Shown here: one piece after another, positions 1 to 9,493 of the stretch
Layout: every line of letters begins with the position of its first letter
How positions within the stretch are numbered: the stretch's first letter is position 1
The notes under the pieces: model-generated
Database searches by the model: none
What the model saw: the letters and a program-made list of their open reading frames with translations, nothing else
Told to the model about the DNA's origin: nothing
Translations under genes and position numbers: made by a program
DNA from: Rhizobium sp. Leaf306
Lineage (GTDB): Bacteria; Pseudomonadota; Alphaproteobacteria; Rhizobiales; Rhizobiaceae
NCBI RefSeq assembly: GCF_001423425.1
Contig: NZ_LMNX01000001.1
Location: 1,541,001-1,605,000, forward strand
Direction: 5' to 3'
DNA: 64,000 nucleotides

Positions 1-332
1 TCCCCGTTCGAGACCCGCACCTGCTCCCATGCTGGGACCTGATCGTTGAGACGGCGTGCCGTCTCGTTGAAGCTTGTCCGCGACACCGGGAGGTCGAGCC
101 GTGGCGATTCCGCTACCAGAGAGAGGAGCTGGATCTGCGTTGCGAGTTCTCGCTGGAGCGAGCTTGCCAGAAGCGAAGCACGGTCTAGGACGTTCGCGTC
201 GATCTCGGCCTGACGCTCACGGATGATGAACCATCCCATCAATGTCGCAAGCACGAGCACGGGGATGATCGCCGCGCTCAGAAGCAGGAATGCAGGCCGC
301 GCCTTGATCAAAATGAAGCCTCGGTTCGTCAC
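1..332 (-). CDS. Membrane-anchored sensor protein, N-terminal part only
   Basis: The gene runs off the left edge, so only about 110 N-terminal residues are visible. A GTG start at 332 gives a short cytoplasmic tail, one hydrophobic segment (about residues 13-35, beginning PAFLLLSAAIIPVLVLA) and then a helical stretch (LLASSLQRELATQIQLLSLV) typical of the periplasmic part of rhizobial membrane histidine kinases or cyclases. The catalytic part is outside the window, so the output domain is unknown. It lies 110 bp downstream of a GAF-GAF histidine kinase on the same strand and may be co-transcribed. The start is uncertain; only a weak AAGGAT lies about 12 bases upstream. Confidence 0.55.
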   Translation of the reverse strand, partial: MTNRGFILIKARPAFLLLSAAIIPVLVLATLMGWFIIRERQAEIDANVLDRASLLASSLQRELATQIQLLSLVAESPRLDLPVSRTSFNETARRLNDQVPAWEQVRVSNG

Positions 333-442
333 AACTGAACGTAGATCCTTATTTCCGGCGGGCAAGACTGCCAACCACTTTTCCTCGTCTTCAGACAATC
401 GAATTCTGCGACAGGGATGCGCCTCTCGGCATGGAGTGCTGT

Positions 443-2179
443 TCAGGCAGATGGCACGATCGCGTGAACGAACGGCATCCGGAACGTGAAGCACGTCTCG
501 TCGGCGTCGGATCGCACATCGATGCGTCCGCCATGGGCCTGGGCGATCTGCGAAGCGATGTAGAGACCCAATCCGAGACCCTGAACGCCCGCCCTGCCGT
601 CACCTCGTTTAAAGGGAAGGAACAGTTTGCCGATCTCGGACCTCTCGATGGGCTTGCCGCCGTTCGTCACCGAGATCTCGAGACAACCATCGGCTATTCG
701 CCCATTGATCGCGACAGGCTTGTCGTCGGCACCGTGAGTGACGGCGTTGGACAGGAGGTTCGAGACCATCTGCGCCAGTCTGGGGTGGTCTACGGCGAGC
801 GTCATGGGGGCATCGAATGCGGCCGATATCCGTCTCGTCGGGTTTGCGACGGAAACCTCGTCCACCACGTGCTGAAGTGTCGTGGAAAGGTCCTCCTCGG
901 ACAGCGACAGTGTGATTCCGCCGCCCATCCGCGCCCTGGCGAGGTCCATCACGTTGTCGACGAGACCGGACATCCTGGAAAGGCTGGATTTCATCAGCTT
1001 CAGGAGGACCGGGCTGCGCTCCGTCCATCCTTCTTTCATCAGACGCGACGTCCCCGCATCCACGGCCGCGATCGGATTTCGCAGGTCATGCCCAAGCACT
1101 GCGATAAACTGCTCCCGGAATTCGGCAAGCTCGCGTTCGCGCTGGAGCGCAACGCTCACGTTCAGTAGCCGTGTTTCGGCATCGAGATGATGTGCAATGA
1201 GTTCCGCAAAGAGCTTGAATGCGCCGAGAACCTCGGGGGTTTTCAACTTCGCCGGATTCGAATCGATCGCACACAGCGTACCCCAGAAGGCACCACTCTC
1301 GAGAATTATCGGCTGGGAGAGGTAGCTGCGCAAACCATAGGTGCGCGGCATGTGATGATCGCAGTATAGGGGATCTTCCGCAGCATCGTCGAAGACGATT
1401 GTCTGCCGACGCATGCGGACTTCATTGCACAGTGTGCTTTCGATCGGCAGTTCGTCGCTCGGTTTGAGACCGAAATCGACCCGGTCCAGAACTTCGCAGG
1501 CGATCCAGCGTGTCTCCGTCACGCGCGCGACCGCGGCAAAGCCCATTCCCGTGACGCGCAAGACGACATCAAGCATCGTTGGCACGGCTGCTATGGCACC
1601 CACACGCTTGACGTCGCGCGCGAAGTCGTCGTTCCGGGGTTCCACTGCGACGCCGCTCCGTAGTGTTGTTCCAGCAGTAAGGGACTCGATCAGGGCGGCA
1701 TTCTCCAGTGCAGTGGCAGCGGCCTCTGCAAGCGCCTCGAGCACCTCCACCTCCCAGTCCGCAGGCGTATAGGGCTGCGACCAATATGCGCCGATCGCGC
1801 CGACAGGAGCATTCGACCGGACAGGTGCCATTGCCATCGCCCGGACAAAGGTTCCAGCGTAAAGCTCGTAAGGAATCCGGTCATCGGCTCTGATATCCGG
1901 AATCACCGCGGTTGCCTTGTTGCGCATCGACCATCCGCTGACGCAGGCAGCTGCCGGAAATTTCTGGCCCTTCCAGAGAGGTCCGATGGCGTCCTCTTCG
2001 ACATAGTGGCAAAGATCCCCATCCTTGAGGATGATGGCGATCCCTTCGCAACCGATGACATTCCGCACGGTCTCTCTCAGCGTGGAGACTGCTTCCTCGG
2101 TGCTGCGGGCACGAGCAATCCTCGCAAGAGCCTTGGAGAGGGACGCAATAGGCGTTGAGATTCTGGTCGCCTGATCCAC
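443..2179 (-). CDS. GAF-GAF sensor histidine kinase
   Basis: Soluble histidine kinase of 578 residues with no membrane segment. It has two GAF domains (roughly residues 30-165 and 195-340), a HisKA dimerisation domain with the H-box FIAVLGHDLRNPIAAV, and a C-terminal HATPase domain with the N-box LLSNAVTHG and the G-box GLGLGLYIASQIAQAHGG. It should autophosphorylate in response to a small ligand, light or redox signal bound by a GAF domain; the ligand cannot be read from the sequence. No response regulator is adjacent, so it is probably an orphan kinase or works with the cut-off sensor downstream. The start is GTG at 2179 behind an AGG-containing leader. Confidence 0.85.
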   Translation of the reverse strand: MDQATRISTPIASLSKALARIARARSTEEAVSTLRETVRNVIGCEGIAIILKDGDLCHYVEEDAIGPLWKGQKFPAAACVSGWSMRNKATAVIPDIRADDRIPYELYAGTFVRAMAMAPVRSNAPVGAIGAYWSQPYTPADWEVEVLEALAEAAATALENAALIESLTAGTTLRSGVAVEPRNDDFARDVKRVGAIAAVPTMLDVVLRVTGMGFAAVARVTETRWIACEVLDRVDFGLKPSDELPIESTLCNEVRMRRQTIVFDDAAEDPLYCDHHMPRTYGLRSYLSQPIILESGAFWGTLCAIDSNPAKLKTPEVLGAFKLFAELIAHHLDAETRLLNVSVALQRERELAEFREQFIAVLGHDLRNPIAAVDAGTSRLMKEGWTERSPVLLKLMKSSLSRMSGLVDNVMDLARARMGGGITLSLSEEDLSTTLQHVVDEVSVANPTRRISAAFDAPMTLAVDHPRLAQMVSNLLSNAVTHGADDKPVAINGRIADGCLEISVTNGGKPIERSEIGKLFLPFKRGDGRAGVQGLGLGLYIASQIAQAHGGRIDVRSDADETCFTFRMPFVHAIVPSA

Positions 2180-2695
2180 GGACCACCGCCTTTCTCGGCA
2201 CTAGCCGTTCAGTGGCGGTAATATCTCAAGAAAAAAGTTGCGTTTCAAGTGGAACTTCCGGTCGAGCCGTCTACCCGGACTACTTCGTTAATGACAGACT
2301 CCAAGGCGCTCCCACGGTGATCCAGAATTCGGCAAAATGTAAACGAGTAACGAGAATAATGTCAGGGCGTCATATCGGCTACGGCGTCCCTCGAAGGTGG
2401 ACTAAACACTTCGCCTCGTCAGTAACGCCTGCGGACCAGGATTGGAGAAGCCGTGACGACCACTGATCGTAATAGTCGGAGCGACTAGCAAGCAGGCCGT
2501 AGCGTCGCTTCACTGCTTGAAAGTAGCTGCATTCTCCGTTGCCCTGACGCGCAACAGCGTGTCTCCCGCACACTCGCTATCTGAACTGGGCGTTGAGATA
2601 TTGAACGTTAAACGTCGAGTCATTGCATCCGCCTCATTTGAAGCGACGCGACCGCGGCAATTAGCGGGCCTCCTGCGCGGCAAATCGCGTTTCTA
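2180..2695. other. Intergenic region, no gene seen
   Basis: This 516-base stretch lies upstream of the GAF kinase and downstream of the PAS-GGDEF gene, both on the minus strand. Short open frames on either strand lack a ribosome binding site and any recognisable composition. A GGAAC at about 2250 has no matching -10 element. I see no hairpin or repeat worth naming. Confidence 0.4.
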
Positions 2696-3967
2696 TCAAG
2701 AGGTTTCCACGGCCCATGTGTCCTTGCCTCCGGACTTGCATGCGTAAAGGACGGCGTCCGCCTGCGATGTCAGTCTGGCCAGGTCGATTTTGGCATCCGA
2801 CCAGGCGCCGCCTATGGTTGCCCGCACATCTGCCTGCGTGTCTCCCAAAGTCATCGCCTGGCGCATCGCGAGGATGATCCGTTCAGCGATGCCCTCGACG
2901 GCATGCCGATCGCCTGCGATGACCAGGATGAATTCGTCTCCGCCCGTTCGAGCGGCCAGATCGGTGAAGCGGATGCAAGCACCGAGCCTTCGAGCAGTCT
3001 CCTGCAGGACGTAGTCGCCCGCCGGATGCCCCAGACAGTCGTTGACCAGCTTGAAGCCATCCAGGTCGATCGCGAGAACGCCGATACCGGATGCAGTGAC
3101 CATCTGCTCATATCGACTGGCCAATCCTCTCCTGTTGAGCAGCCCTGTGAGAGCGTCGCTCTGCGAATTTCGTTCGGATGCTTCGAGACGCTCGTGCTCC
3201 TGCGTGAAGTCGATGGCGACGCCCACGATCCTGCGCGGTCTCCCATCGGGATCCCTGAGTAATCGACGATCGCAGCGCATCCACTTCTCACCGGACACGG
3301 TCTCGAGACGATACTCGGCGACGGACTGGTCGACCGTTCCGGAAAGGAGCGGTGTAAGGTCCACGGCGACGGAGTCGTCCGGATTTACCCTTTCGAGATA
3401 ACGCTTCAGATCTAACTTCGCAGCTTCGGGGCCGCCGATGAATTCAGCCAGGCGATCGGACGTCTCGAACGTATTCGTGGACACGTCCATATGCCAGAAG
3501 CCGCCCCGGAGCGCCTCCATCGCGAGCTGGAGCTGAGCCGCCTTCTCTGCAAGCTGCCGCTCGTGTTCCTTGTGGGCCGTGATGTCCTCGATCTGCGACA
3601 GGAATCGGACGACCTTGCCAGAGTTGTCGCGCATCGCCGCAACGTGGATCACGACGTCGACGATATGGCCATCTGGACGGACATAGCGCTTTTCGATCGT
3701 GTATCCGTCTCGATTTCCTGCTAACACATCCCTGAAGAGAACGAGATCCGCATCCAGATCGTCCGGGTGTGTGAAATCTGCGAAAGGGGTTCCGCGGAGA
3801 GCTGGCAAAGGAATTCCGACGAGTTCTGAAAAAGCGTCGTTGCCACGCACGATACGCCCCTCGACGTCGACGACCGCTATCCCGATGGGGGCATGGTCGA
3901 AGGCGAAATCGAACAGGGCGAGGCGGACCTCGGCGCTGTCGTCAACAGGAACATCTTCGGGTTGCAT
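2696..3967 (-). CDS. PAS-PAS-GGDEF diguanylate cyclase
   Basis: Predicted to make the second messenger c-di-GMP in the cytoplasm. The first PAS domain (about residues 15-140) includes FDHAPIGIAVVDVEGRIVR, followed by a PAC-like linker, a second PAS/PAC domain (about 150-265) and a GGDEF domain (about 270-420) with the intact active-site motif TGGDEF. No membrane segment and no EAL domain are present. I place the start at the ATG at 3967 because AGGAGG sits 4-5 bases upstream; a start at 4021 would add 18 residues with no good leader. It is flanked by other c-di-GMP and kinase genes on the same strand but separated by gaps of several hundred bases. Confidence 0.85.
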   Translation of the reverse strand: MQPEDVPVDDSAEVRLALFDFAFDHAPIGIAVVDVEGRIVRGNDAFSELVGIPLPALRGTPFADFTHPDDLDADLVLFRDVLAGNRDGYTIEKRYVRPDGHIVDVVIHVAAMRDNSGKVVRFLSQIEDITAHKEHERQLAEKAAQLQLAMEALRGGFWHMDVSTNTFETSDRLAEFIGGPEAAKLDLKRYLERVNPDDSVAVDLTPLLSGTVDQSVAEYRLETVSGEKWMRCDRRLLRDPDGRPRRIVGVAIDFTQEHERLEASERNSQSDALTGLLNRRGLASRYEQMVTASGIGVLAIDLDGFKLVNDCLGHPAGDYVLQETARRLGACIRFTDLAARTGGDEFILVIAGDRHAVEGIAERIILAMRQAMTLGDTQADVRATIGGAWSDAKIDLARLTSQADAVLYACKSGGKDTWAVETS

Positions 3968-4322
3968 GCGGCCTCCTCTTCCTCCTCCGACTTGACATAG
4001 GTGATCCATGTCCGAGGACAAGCTAAAGGTTCAGTCTGTCTGCACGGGAGGAGAAGCACCCGTTCTCCGAGAGCATCTACGGGCTACAGAGCGGAGGGAA
4101 GAATACGTTACCACCGCATCAGTCATCGAGACCTTTAGGCTCAGCTCTGCCGATCATGTAGCCTATCCGACAGCCACGCTGGCAGCCATCGTCAACGGGC
4201 TACATGGGGAGCCGCGTATTGAACGGGTGTCAAGCCTCGAGGGCTGGACTTTTGACCGCTTCGGTCCGATAGCAGACTCAGCGTAATTACGCTGAGCAAA
4301 CGGCTATCTCGTTCCCACGTGG
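3968..4322. other. Intergenic region with one perfect palindrome
   Basis: About 355 bases between the REC-GGDEF-EAL gene and the PAS-GGDEF gene, all reading leftwards. Apart from the palindrome at 4277-4296 I see no gene or repeat here. The short open frames have no ribosome binding site. Confidence 0.4.
4277..4296. repeat. 20-bp perfect palindrome downstream of the REC-GGDEF-EAL gene
   Basis: CTCAGCGTAATTACGCTGAG is its own reverse complement over all 20 bases and starts 27 bases past the stop codon of the REC-GGDEF-EAL gene. There is no loop and no following run of T on the minus strand, so it is a poor classical terminator; it could be a protein-binding site or a mRNA 3' end structure. 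Confidence 0.5.
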
Positions 4323-6200
4323 CTACGCAGCACGCTCTGCTTCCCGCTGTCTGTCGAGTAGCTTCAGGACCTCTTCGGCGCTGCAAGGCTTGTGAAACAG
4401 AAAGCCTTGCATCTGGTCGCAGCCGGCTGCCTGGAGAAGGTCGTGTTGGAACTGTTCTTCAACGCCCTCCGCGGTGACGGTCAGGCCCATGGCCTCACCC
4501 ATACCGACGATCGAGCGGATCATTCGGTCGGCATTCGGCTTGATGCGAAGACCGCTGACGAACGACCTGTCGATCTTCAGTTTGCTGAATTGAAGCCGGT
4601 TGAGATAACCGATCCCGGCATAGCCGCTTCCGAAGTCATCGAGCGCAAGCCTGAAGCCAGCCCGGACAAGCTTTTCGACCTGGTTGGCGAACTGAACCAT
4701 GTTATCCGAAAGCGCTGTCTCGGTGATTTCGAACTCGATAAGATCGGAGGGTACTCCCGCTGCCCCGGCCATTTCGATGACGTGATCGGCGAAGTCTGGA
4801 CGAGAGAATTGCATTGTCGATATATTGATAGAGGTAACGAGGCCCGGCCAACACTGCATATCCGCAAACGCACGGCGCAGCACCCAGTCGCCGAGTTCGC
4901 CCATGAGGTTGTTTTCCTCGGCTATAGGTACGAACAGAGCTGGTGAGATCGAGCCTTGTTGGGAGTGGGTCCAGCGAAGAAGAGCTTCGACTCCTGTGAC
5001 ACGGCGGCCGTCCGCACTCATCAGCGGCTGATAATGCAAGTCTAGCGTATCAGCGGCGATAGCGGATCTCAAATCCCTTGCCAGCGATTGACTGTGGAGA
5101 ATCTCCGCGTCCAACAACTCATCGTAGGCTCGACCAACACCTCTGCCAGCTGACTTCGCCGAGTACAAGGCCACATCGGCTCGCCGCATGGCTTCAGACA
5201 AGGGCATCCCGGACGCGCAACTGCAATACCCGACCGAGAAGTTTACGGGCAGCCTCACGCCTGCTTCGATGAAGTGATTTTCGCCTACACGAAGGAGGCG
5301 TTCCAACATAGGTTCCGGACCGGTTTCAGCTGCAAATACGACCATGAACTCGTCGCCACCCACCCGCGCCACGAAACCGTCCGTTCCGGTAGCTCCGACG
5401 AGGCGGTTTGCGAACTCGCGAATATACTGGTCTCCGACGATGTGACCGTGGCCATCGTTCACCTGCTTGAATCTGTCGAGATCGGCATAAGCGACGTAGA
5501 TCAACCTCCCGCTCTCTTTCGCATCTTTCAATGCAGCCGAATACTCCTCCTCCAGTCCCTTCCTGTTTAGCAACCCGGTCAAAGGGTCATGTCGAGCTGC
5601 TTGATGAGCGTATGCCTGACTTTCTCTAAGGGCATGATTGGTCTGTTCAAGTTGAACAAGCCGCTCAGCTAATTCATTTGCGGTTTGCTGATCGGTGGAC
5701 CAGCGGTGGACGAGCGTCGTCGCCATCTGACGAACCTCGTCTGCATTGAAAGGCTTAACAAGGTAAAAGAGGCGATCCTGCGCTCCGACGATACCCGCTA
5801 TCTCGGAGGGTCTATGGTCCGAATAACCCGTGACTACCACGATATTTATTGCAGGATCCAAGGCCCGAAGCTGCTTAGCGGTCTCGATGCCGTCGATACC
5901 CGGGGGCATTCGAACGTCGAGGAAGACAGCCGAGAACGGCCGCCCCTGCCGCTTTGCTGCCTCGAAGACGCTGACGGCCTCGTTGCCTTGTCGACAATAT
6001 GTGATGTCGTTGATGACAGCGGCTGAGTTGACGGTTGATGGCTCATCGCCGAACAGGTCTGCCGCCAATGCATCGAGTTCGCCAAGCACGGGCGGGGTCG
6101 TTGGAGCGACGAGATCGGATAGAATTCTACGATATGAGTCGATGACACTGGCTTCGTCGTCGCAGACGAGAATCCGTTTCCCGTATGAATCTATCATCAT
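4323..6200 (-). CDS. Response regulator with GGDEF and EAL domains
   Basis: Output partner of the CHASE4 kinase gene whose end it overlaps by 4 bases (ATGA). It has a receiver domain (residues 9-165) with the acidic pair DDE near residue 14, phospho-acceptor D95 in FLDVRMPPG and the lysine in LVKPF; a GGDEF domain (about 205-365) with intact GGDEF at 281-285; and an EAL domain (about 380-620) with EAL at 405-407 and DDFGSGYAGIGYL. Both c-di-GMP synthesis and breakdown motifs are present, so the net activity is not predictable. The receiver carries about 40 extra residues between its first helix and the usual second strand (around 30-75), which is unusual. Confidence 0.9.
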   Translation of the reverse strand: MMIDSYGKRILVCDDEASVIDSYRRILSDLVAPTTPPVLGELDALAADLFGDEPSTVNSAAVINDITYCRQGNEAVSVFEAAKRQGRPFSAVFLDVRMPPGIDGIETAKQLRALDPAINIVVVTGYSDHRPSEIAGIVGAQDRLFYLVKPFNADEVRQMATTLVHRWSTDQQTANELAERLVQLEQTNHALRESQAYAHQAARHDPLTGLLNRKGLEEEYSAALKDAKESGRLIYVAYADLDRFKQVNDGHGHIVGDQYIREFANRLVGATGTDGFVARVGGDEFMVVFAAETGPEPMLERLLRVGENHFIEAGVRLPVNFSVGYCSCASGMPLSEAMRRADVALYSAKSAGRGVGRAYDELLDAEILHSQSLARDLRSAIAADTLDLHYQPLMSADGRRVTGVEALLRWTHSQQGSISPALFVPIAEENNLMGELGDWVLRRAFADMQCWPGLVTSINISTMQFSRPDFADHVIEMAGAAGVPSDLIEFEITETALSDNMVQFANQVEKLVRAGFRLALDDFGSGYAGIGYLNRLQFSKLKIDRSFVSGLRIKPNADRMIRSIVGMGEAMGLTVTAEGVEEQFQHDLLQAAGCDQMQGFLFHKPCSAEEVLKLLDRQREAERAA

Positions 6201-8020
6201 GCTGCCGCCTTACTCTCCGTCGCTGCAGGAAGCGTGACCGTAACGCATGCTCCTCTTCCTGCCCCCTCGCTTTCGACTACGACCCTACCACCCATCGCAT
6301 TCATAACGTTAGCGCACCAATGAAGCCCAAGCCCGCGCTTGCCTTCACTCTTCGTGCTGAAGCCCTTCTCGAAGATATGCTGTAAACTTCCCCGGTCGAT
6401 ACCGACCCCATCGTCCCGTATCATCATCGCAACCTCTCGGGCGCCCTGGCCCCTTGTGCGGATCTCGGAAGTGACTAAGATTTTCCCTGACTTTGACCCA
6501 GAAGCTTCTATCGCCTCCGCTGCATTGACGAGGATGTTGGCAAGGACCTGATCAAAAGGCACTTTGTGCCCGAGAACCAGATTGCCGTCGAGGTGACTGA
6601 GACCGAGGTCTACAGCCGCACGGCGTTCGACCAGTTGCACTGCGTCGCGCATCGATTTGTCGAGATCGATCGATTCGACGGCGCGTTCGAGTTGGGCAGA
6701 CCGTTCGCTGTCTTTGAGGATATCATCGATATGCCGAAGCATGTCGACCATCGACCTCACACTATTCCGGCGTTCTGCCTCGTCCTCGATCAGGCGCGTC
6801 GCCGACATCGTAACGAACTGGTTCAGCTTTGCTGCTCGGTCCTGCGCTATCTCGGGGTCCTTGAGTTGCTCAAGCGCCTTCGTTAGGTTTTGGCTAACGG
6901 CCGACTGCCCCTCTTTCGAAAGCTCCCAGGCAAGGACGGAAACCGGGCTCATGGCGTTACGTACATTGTGAAGCAGACCGGCAGCCTGGTCGGCAGCACC
7001 ATGGTCGTAGTCCTGTCTACGCAGCTTGTCTCTCAGCTCCGCCAGTTGTTGTGCCATGTCGTTGAACGCCTGGATGGCCTCGCTCAGTTCGTCGTTTCTT
7101 CCGTCGTCCGGCAAGGCTTCAAGCTTACCGGTCGAGGCGACATTACTAAGATGAGCTCTAAGCATTTCGATGCGGCTTACGGCTATTTTCCGAAGGACAT
7201 ATCCGAGCGCGAACAAAAGCAGTGCTGCGCCTCCGAGCAAAAACAGCAGGGTCGTCAGGATCGTTCGCTCCCCAACTGCAGTGATATCCCGGCCGGTCCG
7301 CGAAATCACAGCGGTAAGAGGTTTCCCCTCGACACTCGTCAACTGATCTACCCGATAGAGGAATTCCTGACCGGAAACGCCCAAGTCCTCTGAGGCCTTT
7401 TCTGGAGCCTTGAATTCGAAGTCGACCTTCGTCGCCGATCTCAGAGCATCGGCGTCGAGAATACGTCCTAGAACCAGTGTGCCGGCACGCTCCCCGCTTC
7501 GATCGGACATTAGGATAGGTGCATACCCAACCACGACGAGCCCTTGGTCGGTACTCAACAACGCTGACCGGACTTCGACATCTTCTGTTGCCTCGAGAAA
7601 AGGGTGGGACCGGAGGAGCTGATTACTGGCAAATAGTCTGAGTGGCGACGGTTCTTCTTCGCCATACCGATACCCGCTATCGAGGACGATATGCCCTTCG
7701 TTATCGACAGCCACGAAATAATTTACACCGAGGGTCTTCAGCGATTCTGCAGTGACGTTTTTGTCTACGTAGTCCGTCGCTTCGTTTCTCATGAAAGCGT
7801 ACGTATCGTCCCAGATAGCGTAGTCGCCGGCGCTGTTGGCTACTTGCTCTTTGTGAAGCTCAATCGCTTCCAGAACGCGACCTTGATTCCGATCGGCTGC
7901 TTGCTCCTCGAGAGATGCAAAGCTGGGCATGACTGCCATCCTCAGGGCTGCGAAATTCAGCACGGCCGAGACAGCAACAACACCCAGAAGCGCCAAATTG
8001 ATTTTTGTGATCAGACGCAC
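6197..8020 (-). CDS. CHASE4-HAMP sensor histidine kinase
   Basis: Inner-membrane kinase of 607 residues. A first membrane segment (about 7-28) is followed by a periplasmic CHASE4 domain (about 35-250, including GDYAIWDDTYAFM), a second membrane segment (about 258-280), a HAMP linker, a phospho-acceptor helix GLLHNVRNAMSPVSVLAWEL, and a HATPase domain with NAAEAIEAS and GLGLHWCANVMNAMGG. The H-box differs from the common HE/DxxxP form. The GTG start at 8020 has AGGGGG six bases upstream. It is the first gene of a two-gene operon with the REC-GGDEF-EAL regulator, so an external signal is probably passed to c-di-GMP turnover. Confidence 0.9.
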   Translation of the reverse strand: MRLITKINLALLGVVAVSAVLNFAALRMAVMPSFASLEEQAADRNQGRVLEAIELHKEQVANSAGDYAIWDDTYAFMRNEATDYVDKNVTAESLKTLGVNYFVAVDNEGHIVLDSGYRYGEEEPSPLRLFASNQLLRSHPFLEATEDVEVRSALLSTDQGLVVVGYAPILMSDRSGERAGTLVLGRILDADALRSATKVDFEFKAPEKASEDLGVSGQEFLYRVDQLTSVEGKPLTAVISRTGRDITAVGERTILTTLLFLLGGAALLLFALGYVLRKIAVSRIEMLRAHLSNVASTGKLEALPDDGRNDELSEAIQAFNDMAQQLAELRDKLRRQDYDHGAADQAAGLLHNVRNAMSPVSVLAWELSKEGQSAVSQNLTKALEQLKDPEIAQDRAAKLNQFVTMSATRLIEDEAERRNSVRSMVDMLRHIDDILKDSERSAQLERAVESIDLDKSMRDAVQLVERRAAVDLGLSHLDGNLVLGHKVPFDQVLANILVNAAEAIEASGSKSGKILVTSEIRTRGQGAREVAMMIRDDGVGIDRGSLQHIFEKGFSTKSEGKRGLGLHWCANVMNAMGGRVVVESEGAGRGACVTVTLPAATESKAAA

Positions 8021-8380
8021 GAACTACCCCCTGTTGTTGGTAGTTTAGCTTTTCGATGATTAAGCAAGTGCTTGGTAGCATGGTAAAAATTTCAAAGCGG
8101 CCGCGTTTAGCCGACGTCGAGCCCCGTTTCTTCAGTCGCTCCACTGGGGACTCCGGAGGCGCAAGTATTTCGGTTATTACTAAATCCGGCAGCCTTATAA
8201 ACTCGATCGTCATGTTGTAGCTGTGCTGACCCGATTTGGATTTACAGGTCCCGGATCATGCAAGCCCGCGTCGATAAGGGATGCGTTTATTCGAGCGGAT
8301 GTCGCTCGTGACACCACGATAGCAACAGCGCTGGGTTTCGATGAGATTACAGTGTCCTCGGGACGTCCGAGGTTGAGAAA
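8021..8380. other. Intergenic region, no gene seen
   Basis: Promoter-side region of the CHASE4 kinase operon. I see no convincing gene, hairpin or EcfG-type promoter in these 360 bases. Confidence 0.35.
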
Positions 8381-8530
8381 TCAGACCTGTTCACGCATGT
8401 CGCCAATGCGGATCGCCGCCTCCCGAGGGAAGCGGCCGACGTCAGGCTCGGCCAAGTGAATGGCGTATTTGTTGCTCCAATGAGTCAGAAACAGGGTCGT
8501 ACCGCTGTCATGAAGTAATCCTTCCATCAT
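8381..8530 (-). CDS. Possible 49-residue protein
   Basis: Reading leftwards from tandem ATG codons at 8530 gives a 49-residue frame beginning MMEGLLHDSGTTLFLTHW and ending GDMREQV. Its composition looks protein-like, but no clear ribosome binding site precedes it and I do not recognise a family. It could equally be the tail of a decayed larger gene. It sits between the CHASE4 operon and the DUF982 gene. Confidence 0.3.
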   Translation of the reverse strand: MMEGLLHDSGTTLFLTHWSNKYAIHLAEPDVGRFPREAAIRIGDMREQV

Positions 8531-8656
8531 TTGCTTGGTGACAGCATGTTAGCCATCAACCGAAAGCGAAGATGACATCGGTTGACGGGGCCAAGGTCGT
8601 AGCCAATGCCTACGAATGGTCGAAGCATCAAAGCCACTGCCGCGCAAGACAACGAG

Positions 8657-8899
8657 CTACTTGATAAGGCCGGCCTCGATTGCCGCCGCTTTGAATGCCG
8701 CTGCCGCGTCTGCTGCTTTCGCACGACCATCGATGGCTTTCAAAATGATCCTTCTCGCGAAAGAGAACGAAGCTCTTCTTTCGCCTGGCCAACTGGTCAT
8801 CATGTAGGCGATCGCGTCCCGGCAGTTACGAATGCTCTTGAAATGATCCCCGCAGTCGACCGTCACTTCCACTGGCTGCTCCCACAGGTCAGAGCCCAT
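8657..8899 (-). CDS. DUF982 family small protein, copy A
   Basis: Small cytoplasmic protein of 80 residues in the DUF982 family, common and multi-copy in Rhizobiales; the function is not established. The family pattern is visible: a strand (PVEVTVDCGD), a helix with RNCRDAIAYMMTSWP, and the C-terminal AFKAAAIEAGLIK. I chose the ATG at 8899 because GGAG lies 7 bases upstream and because the promoter at 8930-8954 would start transcription near 8923, leaving no leader for the in-frame ATG at 8914. A near-identical paralogue lies at 26762-27004 and the similarity continues into the upstream DNA. Confidence 0.75.
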   Translation of the reverse strand: MGSDLWEQPVEVTVDCGDHFKSIRNCRDAIAYMMTSWPGERRASFSFARRIILKAIDGRAKAADAAAAFKAAAIEAGLIK

Positions 8900-8929
8900 T
8901 TGAGATCTCCACATTTTTCATGCGTAACC

Positions 8930-8954
8930 AACGAGACTTTTGCTTATCGGTTCC
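8930..8954 (-). promoter_or_regulatory. EcfG-type promoter upstream of DUF982 copy A
   Basis: On the minus strand GGAAC is followed by 16 bases and CGTT, matching the known EcfG/RpoE2 general-stress consensus of alphaproteobacteria. Confidence 0.65.
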
Positions 8955-9219
8955 AGCTTCGGACGCAGAGTCTAGCGCAGGTGTTCTCTTGGCCTGCGAC
9001 GAGCGCTTCAAGGTCGCGAGTTCGCGGGTGCCCATTGCTTCACGCGCGGAACTTTTGCAATCGGCACTCGAGCACCCCGTGCGGGCGGAAACAATGGGTA
9101 TTCGTCACGAAGGTTGGAACTACTCTCCACTCGCTCTGAATTGATTCCTACGCAGGCCTGCGGCCGATCGATTTTCGCCTGACCATTGTCAATCTCGGGG
9201 ATGGCAAAAGGCCCGGACG

Positions 9220-9493
9220 TTGATCAGGACATTCGAAACAAGGCTGTATCTGAGAACGAGCGATATTTCGTGTCTCGGTCCGGTGCTTTGCGAATACGCC
9301 TCGGTCATGGCCCGTGCTGAACGGCTGCTGCTCGCCCGCCTCAAGGCCGAGCGCGTCTGGACGGGAGACCTCAAGGTCTCGTTCTACCAGCCGCTGGGGC
9401 TGTCGGCGACTCATCTGGACATGGCGTATCGGAAACTGATGGCGAAGCTCTCGTCGGTGGCGGAACTGGCCAGGGAGCGGCTGAACGACCTGC
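9220..9493 (+). pseudogene. TnpB-like (IS200/IS605 family) N-terminal fragment
   Basis: A TTG start at 9220 opens a frame of about 92 residues that begins MIRTFETRLYL and continues through YASVMARAERLLLARLKAE to KLMAKLSSVAELARERLNDL. The opening strand followed by this helical run resembles the N-terminal region of TnpB-like IS200/IS605 accessory proteins in Rhizobiales; this is from memory of the family, not a search. The frame stops at 9510 because the DNA after about 9493 is the antisense of a DUF6929 gene. All catalytic RuvC parts are missing, so this is a remnant. Confidence 0.45.

Noticed and set aside
431-1168. 245-codon plus-strand frame
   Set aside because: It is antisense to the GAF-GAF histidine kinase, whose domains are clear.
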